This document shows positions 1-8,418 of a stretch of DNA of 64,000 bases, one piece after another. The stretch's first letter is position 1, and each line of letters opens with the position of its first letter. A program made the position numbers and the translations under genes. The notes beneath the pieces were generated by a model that saw nothing but the letters and a program-made list of their open reading frames with translations, made no database searches and was not told where the DNA came from. The DNA lies in NCBI GenBank assembly GCA_020440605.1, contig JAGRNT010000002.1, positions 223,744-287,743 of the forward strand, read 5' to 3'. The DNA is from a bacterium. GTDB lineage: Bacteria; 4484-113; JAFGCY01.

Positions 1-147
1 CTTGCGTACATGCACGCCATTGCGCCAGAGCTTGCTGTCGGTGACGTCGTAGACCAGGCCCTTGTAGGCAACATAGGACCTGCGGCCTTCCTTGCCATCG
101 TACTGGCTGAGTTCCTCAGCCGTGAATGTCTTCTCGGGATCGCTCAT
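1..147 (-). CDS. Cytochrome b5-like haem-binding domain protein (partial, 3' end outside window)
   Basis: Reading the minus strand from the ATG at 145-147 gives 49 codons that stay open to the window edge. The peptide has the bacterial cytochrome b5-like pattern: FTAEELSQYDG, then YVAYKGLVYDVT, then LWRNGVH. The last histidine lies where the family has its first haem-ligand region; the remaining ligand would be outside the window. Family members are small haem- or steroid-binding electron-transfer proteins. Another ATG at 156-158 is in a different frame and closes within a few codons, so 147 is the best start. The family call is fairly firm from the motif; the exact ligand and partner cannot be seen. 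Confidence 0.72.
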   Translation of the reverse strand, partial: MSDPEKTFTAEELSQYDGKEGRRSYVAYKGLVYDVTDSKLWRNGVHVRK

Positions 148-211
148 GCGGCGCTCATATTCTAGCGAGTGCCGCAATGATCACGAGTTCACCTTGTCAC
201 CAGTGCTTTCC

Positions 212-1309
212 TCAGTTTTCAAGCTTGCCACCATCAATCCAGGCCTGGAACAGGTCAAGATTTGCCTGGCTCCATTTTGGTCCCGGTTGCGGCATCTGGA
301 AGGGATCTGAATCCTCCAGGTTTACCCTGGTGTTGATCAGTGCTGAGTTGTCACGCACATTTGCATAGATACTCCAGTCCCTGCCAGCGGCAGGTAAAGA
401 GCCCGAATGGCACATCAGGCAGTTTGTCTCACCAGTGCTGCCGTTGATCAGCGGCAGAATGTCCGCTGTCCAGGTCGGTGCCGCCATCAAGCTGCCTGCA
501 AAGTTCACGTTTCCAACATTGCCCGCACTGATATCCACACTTGCATTGAGCGGGGCAAATTCGTAGCTGGCAAGACTCGGAGTGATCGTGTAAACGCCGG
601 CTTCCAGTGCCGGGAAGCTGAAGTTTCCGGAAACATCAGTATTTGTTGTGGCCCCGCCCGGACTGGCAATCAGCAGCACACCCTGCAGCGCAGCATCAGA
701 ACCATCCTTTACCTGGCCTGAAATGGAGTGCAGCACCGGAGGAAACTCCACACTGGCACTGAGATTGACAATCCCAATCGTGTCGCCATCATAAGCCACC
801 ATCGCAAAGTAGAGTGTCGTACCTGATATGAGGTGTCCATCGGATTCATATCCTGTGATGTTCCGTGAGAAGGATGTGGATTGCAGAAGTTGGCCGAATT
901 CCCAGCGCCCGCTTGCGGCATTGGCAACAGCCAGCCAGTATCCCTCCCCCGGATCCAGACCGATCTGACCCTTGAGAGAGAACAGATCAGCATCTGCCAC
1001 CGTGAAAGCGTAGATTGCCCATGATGACTGCCCTGCTGAACTGCTCAGCAGCAGCGAACCTCCGGATTCACTGGCATCAGGGCTGTTATCCTGCCTGGAG
1101 AGTGGAGAGATGTCTTCATCCGTAACGGCACTGATCTGATGGCCGGCGTTCAGATCTCCGACCGCCGGAAGCCCTGCCAAGTCATCCATGGACAAAGGCT
1201 GTATTGCAGCGTCACTACTTCGCTCGTTCTGTGAACTGCAGGCCGCAAGGGATAGCAAGACCAGGAAAAGAATGCCATACCGAAATTGAATTGTCCCGAA
1301 ATTCAGCAT
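212..1309 (-). CDS. Lipoprotein with shared ~110-aa domain, one carboxypeptidase-regulatory-like domain and a C-terminal mono-haem domain
   Basis: 365 residues. A hydrophobic signal peptide ends in a lipobox (LAAC, Cys24), so the protein should be lipid-anchored on a membrane. Residues ~88-195 form the unnamed domain shared by six lipoproteins here (core GRWEF, later LYFAMVAYDG). Next comes a beta-sandwich of the carboxypeptidase-regulatory/CNA-B kind (SISGQVKDGSDAALQGV ... GNFSFPALEAGVYTITPS). The C-terminus has a c-type haem motif CLMCH followed by a QMP methionine and ...LFQAWIDGGKLEN, like PSCyt1 cytochrome domains. It is the last of four tandem paralogues on this strand. A TAAAAT hexamer lies 5 nt before the ATG with no clear Shine-Dalgarno. 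A surface or periplasmic electron carrier is likely; its partner is unknown. Confidence 0.8.
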   Translation of the reverse strand: MLNFGTIQFRYGILFLVLLSLAACSSQNERSSDAAIQPLSMDDLAGLPAVGDLNAGHQISAVTDEDISPLSRQDNSPDASESGGSLLLSSSAGQSSWAIYAFTVADADLFSLKGQIGLDPGEGYWLAVANAASGRWEFGQLLQSTSFSRNITGYESDGHLISGTTLYFAMVAYDGDTIGIVNLSASVEFPPVLHSISGQVKDGSDAALQGVLLIASPGGATTNTDVSGNFSFPALEAGVYTITPSLASYEFAPLNASVDISAGNVGNVNFAGSLMAAPTWTADILPLINGSTGETNCLMCHSGSLPAAGRDWSIYANVRDNSALINTRVNLEDSDPFQMPQPGPKWSQANLDLFQAWIDGGKLEN

Positions 1310-1399
1310 AGTTCATTTTACCGTCAGGACATGTAAAATTCTTGCCTGCATTCGAGTGCGAGGCATAGCTGCTGAGTTTCGTGATTTCAGATCATGTTG

Positions 1400-2995
1400 T
1401 TAAGGAGCGTAACCACCGTCGATCCAGTCCTGGAACATCTGCAGATATGCTGGCAGCCATTTCGTGCCGTTCTTGGGCATGAAACCGGATGATCCCTGGG
1501 TGCGATTGATGCGGTTCTTGATTGTAGAACTTCTATCGACCACGTCATCGTAGTTCGTCATATCGAGACCTTCTTCGGGGAAAGAACCTGAATGGCACTC
1601 GATGCAGGCGTATTCGCTGCCCATATCACCTTGGATAATGGGGAGCAGATCAACGGAGAAGCTGACAACCGGGTTCTCAGTACCGCTGAAATCCTGCCCG
1701 CTGACATTGCTGGCCACGACGGTGACCGCGCGGTTTGCGGGAGCAAAGGACCAGCCTGACCTGGCAGGCGTGAGTGTGTACGAGCCGGGGCTGACGTCAG
1801 CTATGGAGAACTCTCCCAGGCTGTCACTGATTGCCTGCTGTCCCCCGGGTGTGAGCGTCAGGGTCACACCGCCCAGGGGGGCATCAAACACATCCAGCAC
1901 CGTACCGCTGACGCTGTAGCTGAGGTCCAGGCTGCCGGTGAAGTTCTGGTTTATCAAATCAGCCGTCGAGACATTCACGTTGCGACTGGAAGGTGCAAAC
2001 AGGTAGTCGGTCTTGGACGGGATCAGGGTATATGCACCGACTTCCACAGCCGGGAAGCTGAAGGCTCCCAGGGCATCACTCGATGTGGTCATTCCTCCGG
2101 GATTTAGAGTCAGCAGTACACCTTCAATTGGCGCAAGCGAAGCATCCTGCACCTTGCCACTCACCGCATGCGTGATGATCGGGATTTCCGAGCCGGTGAA
2201 ATCCACCCCTGTAAGCTCAGCATCCACCACCTGGATGTCCGTGCTGACCGGGTTGAATTCCCAGCCATCAAAGCTCGGCGTGAGTGTCCAGTTTCCGGCA
2301 GGGATCGCGAGGAATCCGAAATTTCCGTTGGCATCCGTCATCAGAGATCCGCCACCCGGAGTAAGGGTGATTGACACACCTTCCATCGGATTGGAATTCT
2401 CATCAAGCACCGTACCGGAAACGGGGAAACTCGGGGGAGGAGGTACATCGGCAAGCAGGCGTATGCCATTGACGATCATCGTCTGGTTGCCCTGCCCGAC
2501 CAGCACGAAGTAAAGCTTGCCCTGCGGGGAGATCCAGTTCGTTTCGGACTGGGTATTGACGGATACGTTTGCAGAAGAGCTGGAGAACGGAGTGGAGAAC
2601 ATCCAGCGGCCGGTGCTGTAATTGGCAACACCTATCATCAGCTTCTGGCCGGCGGCGGTGCCGAAGTCCACGAACAGGTTGAAGAACTCCATGTCCGCCT
2701 TGTCGACGGAATAAAGTGCCCAGGCGGACTCGGTAGCAGTGCTGGTGAACAGCACACTGGAATTCTGATTGACAACATTGCCACTCGTGGCGAAATAGAA
2801 CTGCGTCCCCAGCTCCACCTGCTGGATCTCCGCTGTATTACGTACAGCATCCAGTTCAGCAATGCGCGGCAAAGCCTGATCGCCAGCGGGCTGGGCAGGC
2901 TGGGCAGTTTCCAGACCCTGGGTCCTGCCGCTGCAGGCGGTGACTATGCAAAGCAGCAGGGCGAGGCCTGCCGGAATTCCGATCCACTTCTTCAT
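1400..2995 (-). CDS. Lipoprotein with shared ~110-aa domain, three carboxypeptidase-regulatory-like repeats and a C-terminal mono-haem domain
   Basis: 531 residues from the ATG at 2993-2995, chosen because MKKWIGIP...IVTAC is a clean signal peptide with lipobox Cys21; the reading frame stays open 23 codons further upstream. After the shared domain (VANYSTGRWMF, then ISPQGKLYFVLV) come three successive beta-sandwich repeats of ~85 residues. Each starts with SVSGTVLDENSNP-like text and contains TPGG and a GNFGF/GAFSF/GEFSI turn. The C-terminus carries CIECH and a FMPKNG methionine, so one covalently bound haem c is expected. The repeats probably act as a stalk holding the haem domain away from the membrane (inference). 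It differs from its neighbours mainly in repeat number: three here against one, one and none. Confidence 0.8.
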   Translation of the reverse strand: MKKWIGIPAGLALLLCIVTACSGRTQGLETAQPAQPAGDQALPRIAELDAVRNTAEIQQVELGTQFYFATSGNVVNQNSSVLFTSTATESAWALYSVDKADMEFFNLFVDFGTAAGQKLMIGVANYSTGRWMFSTPFSSSSANVSVNTQSETNWISPQGKLYFVLVGQGNQTMIVNGIRLLADVPPPPSFPVSGTVLDENSNPMEGVSITLTPGGGSLMTDANGNFGFLAIPAGNWTLTPSFDGWEFNPVSTDIQVVDAELTGVDFTGSEIPIITHAVSGKVQDASLAPIEGVLLTLNPGGMTTSSDALGAFSFPAVEVGAYTLIPSKTDYLFAPSSRNVNVSTADLINQNFTGSLDLSYSVSGTVLDVFDAPLGGVTLTLTPGGQQAISDSLGEFSIADVSPGSYTLTPARSGWSFAPANRAVTVVASNVSGQDFSGTENPVVSFSVDLLPIIQGDMGSEYACIECHSGSFPEEGLDMTNYDDVVDRSSTIKNRINRTQGSSGFMPKNGTKWLPAYLQMFQDWIDGGYAP

Positions 2996-3086
2996 CTTCC
3001 CGATCCTGTACAATCCAGATATTGAATTGCGGGTGGACTGCCTGCCAGGGCCGGGCTGATCCACCCACCATTATTCACGATTTCAG

Positions 3087-4187
3087 TTACTGCTCAAGCA
3101 GTCCGTCGTCGATCCACTGCTGGAACAAGTCGAGGTGCGCCTGGCTCCATTTGTCGTTATTCTTGGGCATCCAATCATCTGAGTTTGTCTCGTTGATCAA
3201 CTGATTGATCTTGGTTGCGTTGTCCTTGACCGCTGTGTAAGTGGAAAGGTCCAGGTCGGCATCGGGAAACTGGCCCGAATGGCAATCCAGACAGGACTTT
3301 TCAGTACCACCCGCACCATCGATCAGAGCTTCAATGTCAGCGATATAGGTCACCGGCAGAGCCGTGGTAGTACCGGTGAAGTTCTTCCCGGTCAGATCAC
3401 TGGCAACAACATCCGCCTTGAGTGTTGCGGGATCAAAGGTGAAGTCCGTCTTGGAGGGAGTCAGCACGTAACTGCCGGCTTCGACTCCCGCAAAACTGTA
3501 GTTGCCGTTGCCATCCGTGGAAGTACTGGCGGTCCCCGGTGTGAGAGCCACGTTCACTCCAGAGATCCCGATACCATCGGCATCGGCGACGCGGCCACTG
3601 ATGCTGAAGCTCGGCGGCGGCGGCACATCTGCAACCACGAGCAGGTCGGTGATCTGCACGTCCCTGTCATCAAAGCTGGCAACCACGAAGAACATGTTGC
3701 CCTGCGGTGAAACGTAGTTGCGGTTCGCATTGGTGCTGAGCTGGGTCGTGACCTGGGTCAGCTGCGCCTTGGGCTGCCAGTCCCAGCGGCCGGTCTGATA
3801 GTTGGCAAGCGCCACAAATGCGCCGGGGCCGTTGGGGTAAGTGAATGTCAGGCGCAGGGAGATGAGCGGATCCGTACCGGTGTGATAGGAATAAAGCGCC
3901 CAGCTGGCAGCTTCCGCACTGCTGTCCAGCAGCAGGTTCTCACCGGGAGTGCCGATCACGCCACCTGTGGACATGAACTGCTGCGGGCTGATGCCTATCT
4001 GTGTTGCTACGCTGGCATCTCGATGTGTGTCAAGATCGCTGAGTTCGGGCAGGCTCAGACCTGCTGCCGAATCCTGGTTGATGAGCTGGAGATTCTGATT
4101 GCTGCCGCCGTTGCCGCCGCAGGCCAGCAGGGCGGACATCAGCGCTATGCACAATGCGACAGTGATTGCGCGGGTCTGGATTCCCAT
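3087..4187 (-). CDS. Lipoprotein with shared ~110-aa domain, one carboxypeptidase-regulatory-like domain and a C-terminal mono-haem domain
   Basis: 366 residues. The signal peptide ends at LLAC (Cys23). GAGGT lies about 5 nt before the ATG, a good Shine-Dalgarno. The shared domain is clear: SWALYSY, VALANYQTGRWDW, VSPQGNMFFVVASFDD, then a PPPP hinge. One beta-sandwich domain follows (SISGRVADADGIGISGV ... GNYSFAGVEAGSYVLTPS). The haem domain contains CLDCHSG and WMPKN and ends WIDDGLLEQ. Its upstream region shares a 17-base promoter block, 16 of 17 identical, with the next paralogue upstream (see 4295-4311 and 5333-5349), so the two are probably co-regulated. The mono-haem call rests on the single CXXCH; which redox partner it serves cannot be told. 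Confidence 0.8.
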   Translation of the reverse strand: MGIQTRAITVALCIALMSALLACGGNGGSNQNLQLINQDSAAGLSLPELSDLDTHRDASVATQIGISPQQFMSTGGVIGTPGENLLLDSSAEAASWALYSYHTGTDPLISLRLTFTYPNGPGAFVALANYQTGRWDWQPKAQLTQVTTQLSTNANRNYVSPQGNMFFVVASFDDRDVQITDLLVVADVPPPPSFSISGRVADADGIGISGVNVALTPGTASTSTDGNGNYSFAGVEAGSYVLTPSKTDFTFDPATLKADVVASDLTGKNFTGTTTALPVTYIADIEALIDGAGGTEKSCLDCHSGQFPDADLDLSTYTAVKDNATKINQLINETNSDDWMPKNNDKWSQAHLDLFQQWIDDGLLEQ

Positions 4188-4294
4188 AAGTTACCTCAAC
4201 AGGTTTTGATTCAGCCGGCCCGGAAACCCAGATAACCCTCTGGCAAGGGTGCAATCCGGAATTCCCGTTCCGATTGCATATCCCATAACACCAA

Positions 4295-4311
4295 TAATGA
4301 GACTACCATAT
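4295..4311 (-). promoter_or_regulatory. Probable promoter of the 3087-4187 lipoprotein (extended -10)
   Basis: On the minus strand this reads ATATGGTAGTCTCATTA. TGGTAGTCT (4300-4308) fits an extended -10 (TGn-TAnnnT), about 115 nt before the start codon. A block identical at 16 of 17 positions lies upstream of the paralogous gene at 4423-5235. No convincing -35 was seen. Confidence 0.45.
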
Positions 4312-4367
4312 CAGAAGTGTGTTCCGCAATATGAACGTGCGAAATTGCCGGATCGGATCATGAAAGG

Positions 4368-4393
4368 ACAGGACCCGCTGTCGCGGGTCCTGT
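4368..4393 (-). terminator. Hairpin terminator after the 4423-5235 lipoprotein gene
   Basis: ACAGGACCCG and CGGGTCCTGT form a perfect 10-bp stem with a 6-nt loop, 30 nt downstream of the stop codon on the minus strand. The T-run after the stem is short (TTT), so termination may be imperfect. Confidence 0.6.
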
Positions 4394-4422
4394 GATGAAA
4401 TCGGTAAGCTATGCGGGGGGAA

Positions 4423-5235
4423 TTACATCTCAGGTTTGCCGGCATCTATCCAGGCCTGGAACAGGTCAATGCTGTCCTGGCCCCAGTGCTGGCTGGGCGG
4501 CATGAAATCGGAACTCCTGCTGACGGAGCTGAGTACGGCGTTGGCGTTGGCTAATACTGATGAATAGCTCTCCAGATTTGGGCTGATTCCTCCATGGCAA
4601 CCCGTGCAGGACTTCTCACCGGTATTGCCGCTCAATAGCGGTGCGATGTCCGCATTGTATGTCGGTATGGGATCAGCTGTCTGGTGCACGATTTCGATGT
4701 TCTGGATCGCCAGGTCGTTGTCATTGAAGCCCAGCACCACGAAATACAGCCGACTCAATGGCGAAACGTAGTTTCCCGTCCCGCCACTCAGGGTCCGTGA
4801 AGCCGTTGTCTGGCTTATCTGCTCCCATGACCAGCGTCCGGCATTGAATTCGCCGAGCGCCACCCAGCAAGTCTGATTACCGGTGTATGCGATTGTCAGG
4901 TTCAGCTCCTGTAGGTCCAATCCGCTGACATCCACGTTGTACAGCACCCAGCTCATGCCCTGAGCCTGGCTGTCCAGCAGCAGATCCGGTGCCTGATCCG
5001 TCACGGTCCCTCCGCTGGAGTTGTAGTCAAGCGGGCTGATGTTCATGGACTCGAGTGCCGCCGCCTGACGCGACTCCGGTGTCAGACCCGTTCCGGGCAG
5101 GGCAGGCACAGCCGCGAGTTGCAGGCTATCCACAGGTGAGAAATCGATGTAGCCGCTGCCCCCGGGAGCGCTGCATGCTCCGAGAAACATGGCCAGCATT
5201 GCCACTATCACACCTGGATACATTCTGATCATCAT
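4423..5235 (-). CDS. Lipoprotein with shared ~110-aa domain and a C-terminal mono-haem domain (shortest paralogue)
   Basis: 270 residues from the ATG at 5233-5235, which follows AAGGATG about 10 nt upstream and gives a compact signal peptide with lipobox LGAC (Cys21). The frame is open upstream, but the extra 17 residues would put a charged, Cys-rich stretch before the signal. The shared domain is present (SWVLYNVDVSG, VALGEFNAGRWSW, VSPLSRLYFVVLGFND) and is joined directly to the haem domain with no beta-sandwich between. The haem motif is CTGCHGG, with FMPPSQHW as the likely methionine ligand region. It is the first gene of the tandem set, transcribed away from hisS, and is followed by a hairpin terminator at 4368-4393. 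It may therefore be a separate unit from the three genes after it. Confidence 0.78.
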   Translation of the reverse strand: MMIRMYPGVIVAMLAMFLGACSAPGGSGYIDFSPVDSLQLAAVPALPGTGLTPESRQAAALESMNISPLDYNSSGGTVTDQAPDLLLDSQAQGMSWVLYNVDVSGLDLQELNLTIAYTGNQTCWVALGEFNAGRWSWEQISQTTASRTLSGGTGNYVSPLSRLYFVVLGFNDNDLAIQNIEIVHQTADPIPTYNADIAPLLSGNTGEKSCTGCHGGISPNLESYSSVLANANAVLSSVSRSSDFMPPSQHWGQDSIDLFQAWIDAGKPEM

Positions 5236-5332
5236 CACTGCACATCCTTGTTGAACGCCCATCGGACAGGTCCGGCACATGGTCATCCCAGTCAGGTGGA
5301 TGCGTCATGATCGTAGTTCCAATTGAAGTCTG

Positions 5333-5349
5333 TAATGAGAATACCATAT
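5333..5349 (-). promoter_or_regulatory. Probable promoter of the 4423-5235 lipoprotein (extended -10)
   Basis: Minus strand ATATGGTATTCTCATTA contains TGGTATTCT (5338-5346), an extended -10 pattern about 100 nt before the start. It matches the block at 4295-4311 at 16 of 17 bases, well beyond what a bare -10 would give, so a regulator site may overlap it. Confidence 0.45.
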
Positions 5350-5480
5350 TTTCGGATATATTTACTCATCTATGTCCTATTTGCGATTCAGTCTGGATTC
5401 CTGCGGCAAATCCCGTGCTGCGCTTGCAAGCTGGCCTGATCGAAAGTAGACTTTCGCTCCTGGATCGAGGAGAAGTTGAC

Positions 5481-6929
5481 ATGGCCGGAAAACAGAATCA
5501 GAAGGTGAAGCCACGGCTGCTCAAGGGCATGCAGGACAGCTGGCCCGAGCTGGCGCGCGCGCGCCGTGAAATGCTCAGCGAGATCGAGGCGGTCTGCCGC
5601 AACTTCGGCTTCCTGCCGCTGGACACCCCGATCATGGAGGCCCGTGAGGCCCTGCTGGGTCCGGAGCCGAGCGCTGAGCAGCTTGCCAGCATCTTCCACT
5701 TCGAGAACCAGGACAAGGAACAGGTTGGTCTGCGCTACGACCTGACGGTACCGCTTTCACGCCTGTTCTGCCAGAATTTCCAGGATATCCCCCGCCCCTT
5801 CCGTCGTTATCAGACCGGAAGCGTGTTCCGCTGGGACAAGCCTGAACCGGGGCGCTTCCGGGAATTCCAGCAGTTCGACATCGACACGGTGGGCAGCGCC
5901 AGCCTGGCTGCGGATGCGGAGATCCTCGCCGTCGTCGACGCAATCTTCCGGCGTCTGAAGGTCCGCAACTACGTGATCCGCTTCAGCAACCGCAAGATCC
6001 TCAATGCACTGGGAGAATTCTGCGGTGCCGATGAGCGACAGGGCCGGGACATCTACCGCGTGATTGACAAGCTCGACAAGTTCGACCGCGAGCGCATTCG
6101 CCAGGAGCTTGGCCCCGGCCTCAAGGATGAAAGTGGCGCAGAGATCCCCGGCCTCGGTCTGGACGTTGATCAGATCAGCAGGATTGATGCCTTCCTGGAT
6201 CTGCCAAACTCAGGAGATGCATCTGAGTCGCTGCAGGCTGCGCGCGCGCTGTTCACCGGCAATTCACTTGGCAATGAAGGCCTGGATGAGATCGAGGAGC
6301 TGATCGGCATGCTCGAGGCCTACGGCCTGCGCAACTCAAGCTGGATCTTCGATCTGCACCTTGCCCGTGGTCTCGGGTACTACACGGGACCGGTGTTTGA
6401 GGTCACGCTCACGGACCTGCCCAGCTACGGCTCGGTATTCGGTGGCGGCCGCTATGACGACCTGGTGGAACGCTTCCTCGGTGAAGGACAGGGCGTGCCG
6501 GCCGTCGGCGCCAGTGTCGGCGTGGACCGCCTGTTGGCAGCACTGACGGAGCTGGGCCGGATTGAGCAGCGCCGGGCAACGAGCGAAGTGCTCGTGACCG
6601 TAATGGACAAGGCGCGGATGGCCGACTACATCGCCATCACCAGCGAACTGCGCAATGCGGGCATCCCAGCGGAGATGTTCCTCGGCGGCGGCAATCTGCA
6701 GAAGCAGCTCAAGTATGCCGACCGGCTGGGGATTCCCTTCGCGGTGATCGCCGGCAGTGACGAGTTCGAGAAGGCGGAACTGAGCATCAAGGATCTTGAA
6801 CTGGGCCGGCGGATTGCCGAGCAGGTCGAGGACAGGGAAGAGTGGAAGGAGCAGAAGCAGCAGTTCACGATCAGCCGCAGTGAGCTGGTCGGGACGATCA
6901 GTGAACGGCTGCAGCGCGGGCCGGGCTAG
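5481..6929 (+). CDS. hisS: Histidyl-tRNA synthetase
   Basis: 482 residues; charges tRNA-His in the cytoplasm. The start at 5481 is preceded by GAGGAGA about 8 nt upstream, whereas the frame open to 5307 gives a non-homologous leader. Class II signatures are present: RYDLTVPLSRLF, motif 2 around PFRRYQTGSVFRWDKPEPGRF, the HisRS-specific ARGLGYYTGPVFEV, and motif 3 FGGGRYDDLV ... GVDRLLAAL. A C-terminal anticodon-binding domain follows (VLVTVMDKARM ... AELSIKDLELG). The length is somewhat above the ~420 of the short bacterial form. The stop codon overlaps that of the convergent cca gene in the palindrome CTAG. Confidence 0.95.
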   Translation: MAGKQNQKVKPRLLKGMQDSWPELARARREMLSEIEAVCRNFGFLPLDTPIMEAREALLGPEPSAEQLASIFHFENQDKEQVGLRYDLTVPLSRLFCQNFQDIPRPFRRYQTGSVFRWDKPEPGRFREFQQFDIDTVGSASLAADAEILAVVDAIFRRLKVRNYVIRFSNRKILNALGEFCGADERQGRDIYRVIDKLDKFDRERIRQELGPGLKDESGAEIPGLGLDVDQISRIDAFLDLPNSGDASESLQAARALFTGNSLGNEGLDEIEELIGMLEAYGLRNSSWIFDLHLARGLGYYTGPVFEVTLTDLPSYGSVFGGGRYDDLVERFLGEGQGVPAVGASVGVDRLLAALTELGRIEQRRATSEVLVTVMDKARMADYIAITSELRNAGIPAEMFLGGGNLQKQLKYADRLGIPFAVIAGSDEFEKAELSIKDLELGRRIAEQVEDREEWKEQKQQFTISRSELVGTISERLQRGPG

Positions 6930-8386
6930 TCTGATCCGCCCCGGCCCGTCCGCGCCAGCTCAAGAATGAACTCGCGCGCTTCGTGTTCCGTGCTGATCAG
7001 GCCTTCCGCGGTGGCTTCGAGCATGGCCTTCTTGCAGCGACCGATGAATGGACCCGGACGGATGTCCAGCAGGCGCATGATCGCGTTGCCATCCAGCAGC
7101 ACCGGCGGCCTCGCCACAGCACTGTCATTGACATAGTTGTCAGCGATCTGCCGTGCGGCACTTATGTGCCGTCGCAGACTCTCCTCGCTGTCGCTGCCCA
7201 GCGCCGCCGAGCAGTCCGCCAGGCTGTGCAGCAGCTGCGGCAGACTTGCCTCTCCCAGACTGCGGATGAAGCGGTAGATCAGCTTTGCCGGCAGCGGCTC
7301 ATTGGCACAGTAGAATCCGAGCCGCAAATGCTCATGGATCATGCGCTTCACGAAATCCTGCTGAGCTCCGGAGAAGCGCAGTCGCATGAAGTCTCCTGCA
7401 ACCAGCTCCACCCCGGTCTTCTGGTGGCCGATGAAGCTGACGTAGCCATCTTCCTCCTCTCTCCGAGTCGCGGGTTTGCCGACATCATGCAGCAGCAGCG
7501 AAAGCCTGGTCAGGGACAGCACACTGGCCCCGCCTTCCGGCACGCTGTCCATTGCGGAGATGAACTCCTCCCGGTAATCCATCAGCTCATCCGGGAAATT
7601 CTGTAACAGCTCATCCAGCTTCCCGAGTGCCATCATTGTGTGTTGCCAGACATCAAGGTGGTGATAGTGATTCTGCACGCAGCCGACACTGTCACGCAGC
7701 GCCGGGAACAACTGCCAGAGTACTCCGCAATCCGCAGCCAGCTGAATCAGTTCCGTTTCAAGTCGCGGCAGACCGAACCAGCGCAGCAGTTCCTCCCGCT
7801 GGCGCTCACCTGAGCTGTTGTCCAGCAGTGCTGCGTTGCGTTTCCACGCTGCCAGAGTCTCTGGTTCCGGTTTCAGTCCGAGCTGCGCGGCCAGCCTGAA
7901 TCCACGAAGCAGGCGAAGCGGATCCTCCTGCAGATTCTCTTCACTGATCATGCGCAGCCAGCCGCCCGCGAGATCCCTGAAGCTATCCGGCACGCTCAGG
8001 ATGTCATTCGCAGTCATTGTGCCGCTCAGCACCGTCCTGAGCGGTATGGCAATCGCATTGACCGTGTAGTCCCGGCGCAGCAGATCCGTCCGGATGTCCG
8101 CTGCATGCATGGGTGTAATGTCAATTTCGAGCCCGCCGGTGACAATCCTGCTGGATGCGAATCTCTGGTTGACGGTGAAGGCCTGGTGCCCCGTATGCCG
8201 CTCCAGCAGTTTCACCACGGAATCAATCGGATCCGGAACCACAAGATCCAGGTCGCGGATCGGCCGGCCCAGCCAGGTGTCGCGCAGGGCGCCGCCAACG
8301 AGCCAGCAGTCTGGACCGGGATCGGGCAGACCCACCAGCTGCTGTGCCAGCACCTGCATCCCTGCCTGGATCCTCTGCATTTCCAC
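6926..8386 (-). CDS. cca: CCA-adding tRNA nucleotidyltransferase with HD domain
   Basis: 486 residues, in the poly(A) polymerase/CCA-adding family. The head domain has WLVGGALRD (28-36), the metal-binding DLDLVV (45-50) and RRDYTVNAIAI (104-114). A middle RNA-binding region follows, then an HD phosphohydrolase-type domain (HHLDVWQHT, LLLHDVGKPATR, FIGHQKTG). The enzyme builds or repairs the 3' CCA of tRNAs, which fits the tRNA-Ser gene in this window lacking an encoded CCA. The start is GTG at 8384-8386: CATAAT lies exactly 6 nt upstream with no Shine-Dalgarno, implying a leaderless mRNA. A pure poly(A) polymerase role is the main alternative. Confidence 0.9.
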   Translation of the reverse strand: MEMQRIQAGMQVLAQQLVGLPDPGPDCWLVGGALRDTWLGRPIRDLDLVVPDPIDSVVKLLERHTGHQAFTVNQRFASSRIVTGGLEIDITPMHAADIRTDLLRRDYTVNAIAIPLRTVLSGTMTANDILSVPDSFRDLAGGWLRMISEENLQEDPLRLLRGFRLAAQLGLKPEPETLAAWKRNAALLDNSSGERQREELLRWFGLPRLETELIQLAADCGVLWQLFPALRDSVGCVQNHYHHLDVWQHTMMALGKLDELLQNFPDELMDYREEFISAMDSVPEGGASVLSLTRLSLLLHDVGKPATRREEEDGYVSFIGHQKTGVELVAGDFMRLRFSGAQQDFVKRMIHEHLRLGFYCANEPLPAKLIYRFIRSLGEASLPQLLHSLADCSAALGSDSEESLRRHISAARQIADNYVNDSAVARPPVLLDGNAIMRLLDIRPGPFIGRCKKAMLEATAEGLISTEHEAREFILELARTGRGGSD

Positions 8387-8392
8387 GGGGCA

Positions 8393-8398
8393 ATTATG
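8393..8398 (-). promoter_or_regulatory. -10 element of cca (leaderless promoter)
   Basis: CATAAT on the minus strand, then TGCCCC, then the GTG start of cca. The 6-nt gap means transcription would begin at or next to the start codon. Confidence 0.5.
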
Positions 8399-8406
8399 GC
8401 ACGCGC

Positions 8407-8412
8407 TATGCT
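8407..8412 (+). promoter_or_regulatory. -10 element of recX (leaderless promoter)
   Basis: TATGCT, then GGGGAG, then ATG at 8419. The spacing equals that in front of rsmD, cutA and others. GGGGAG abuts the ATG directly, too close to act as a normal Shine-Dalgarno. Confidence 0.4.
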
Positions 8413-8418
8413 GGGGAG

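Noticed and set aside
5307..5480. Longer hisS start giving 58 more residues
   Set aside because: The leader has no HisRS homology and the ATG at 5481 has a good Shine-Dalgarno.
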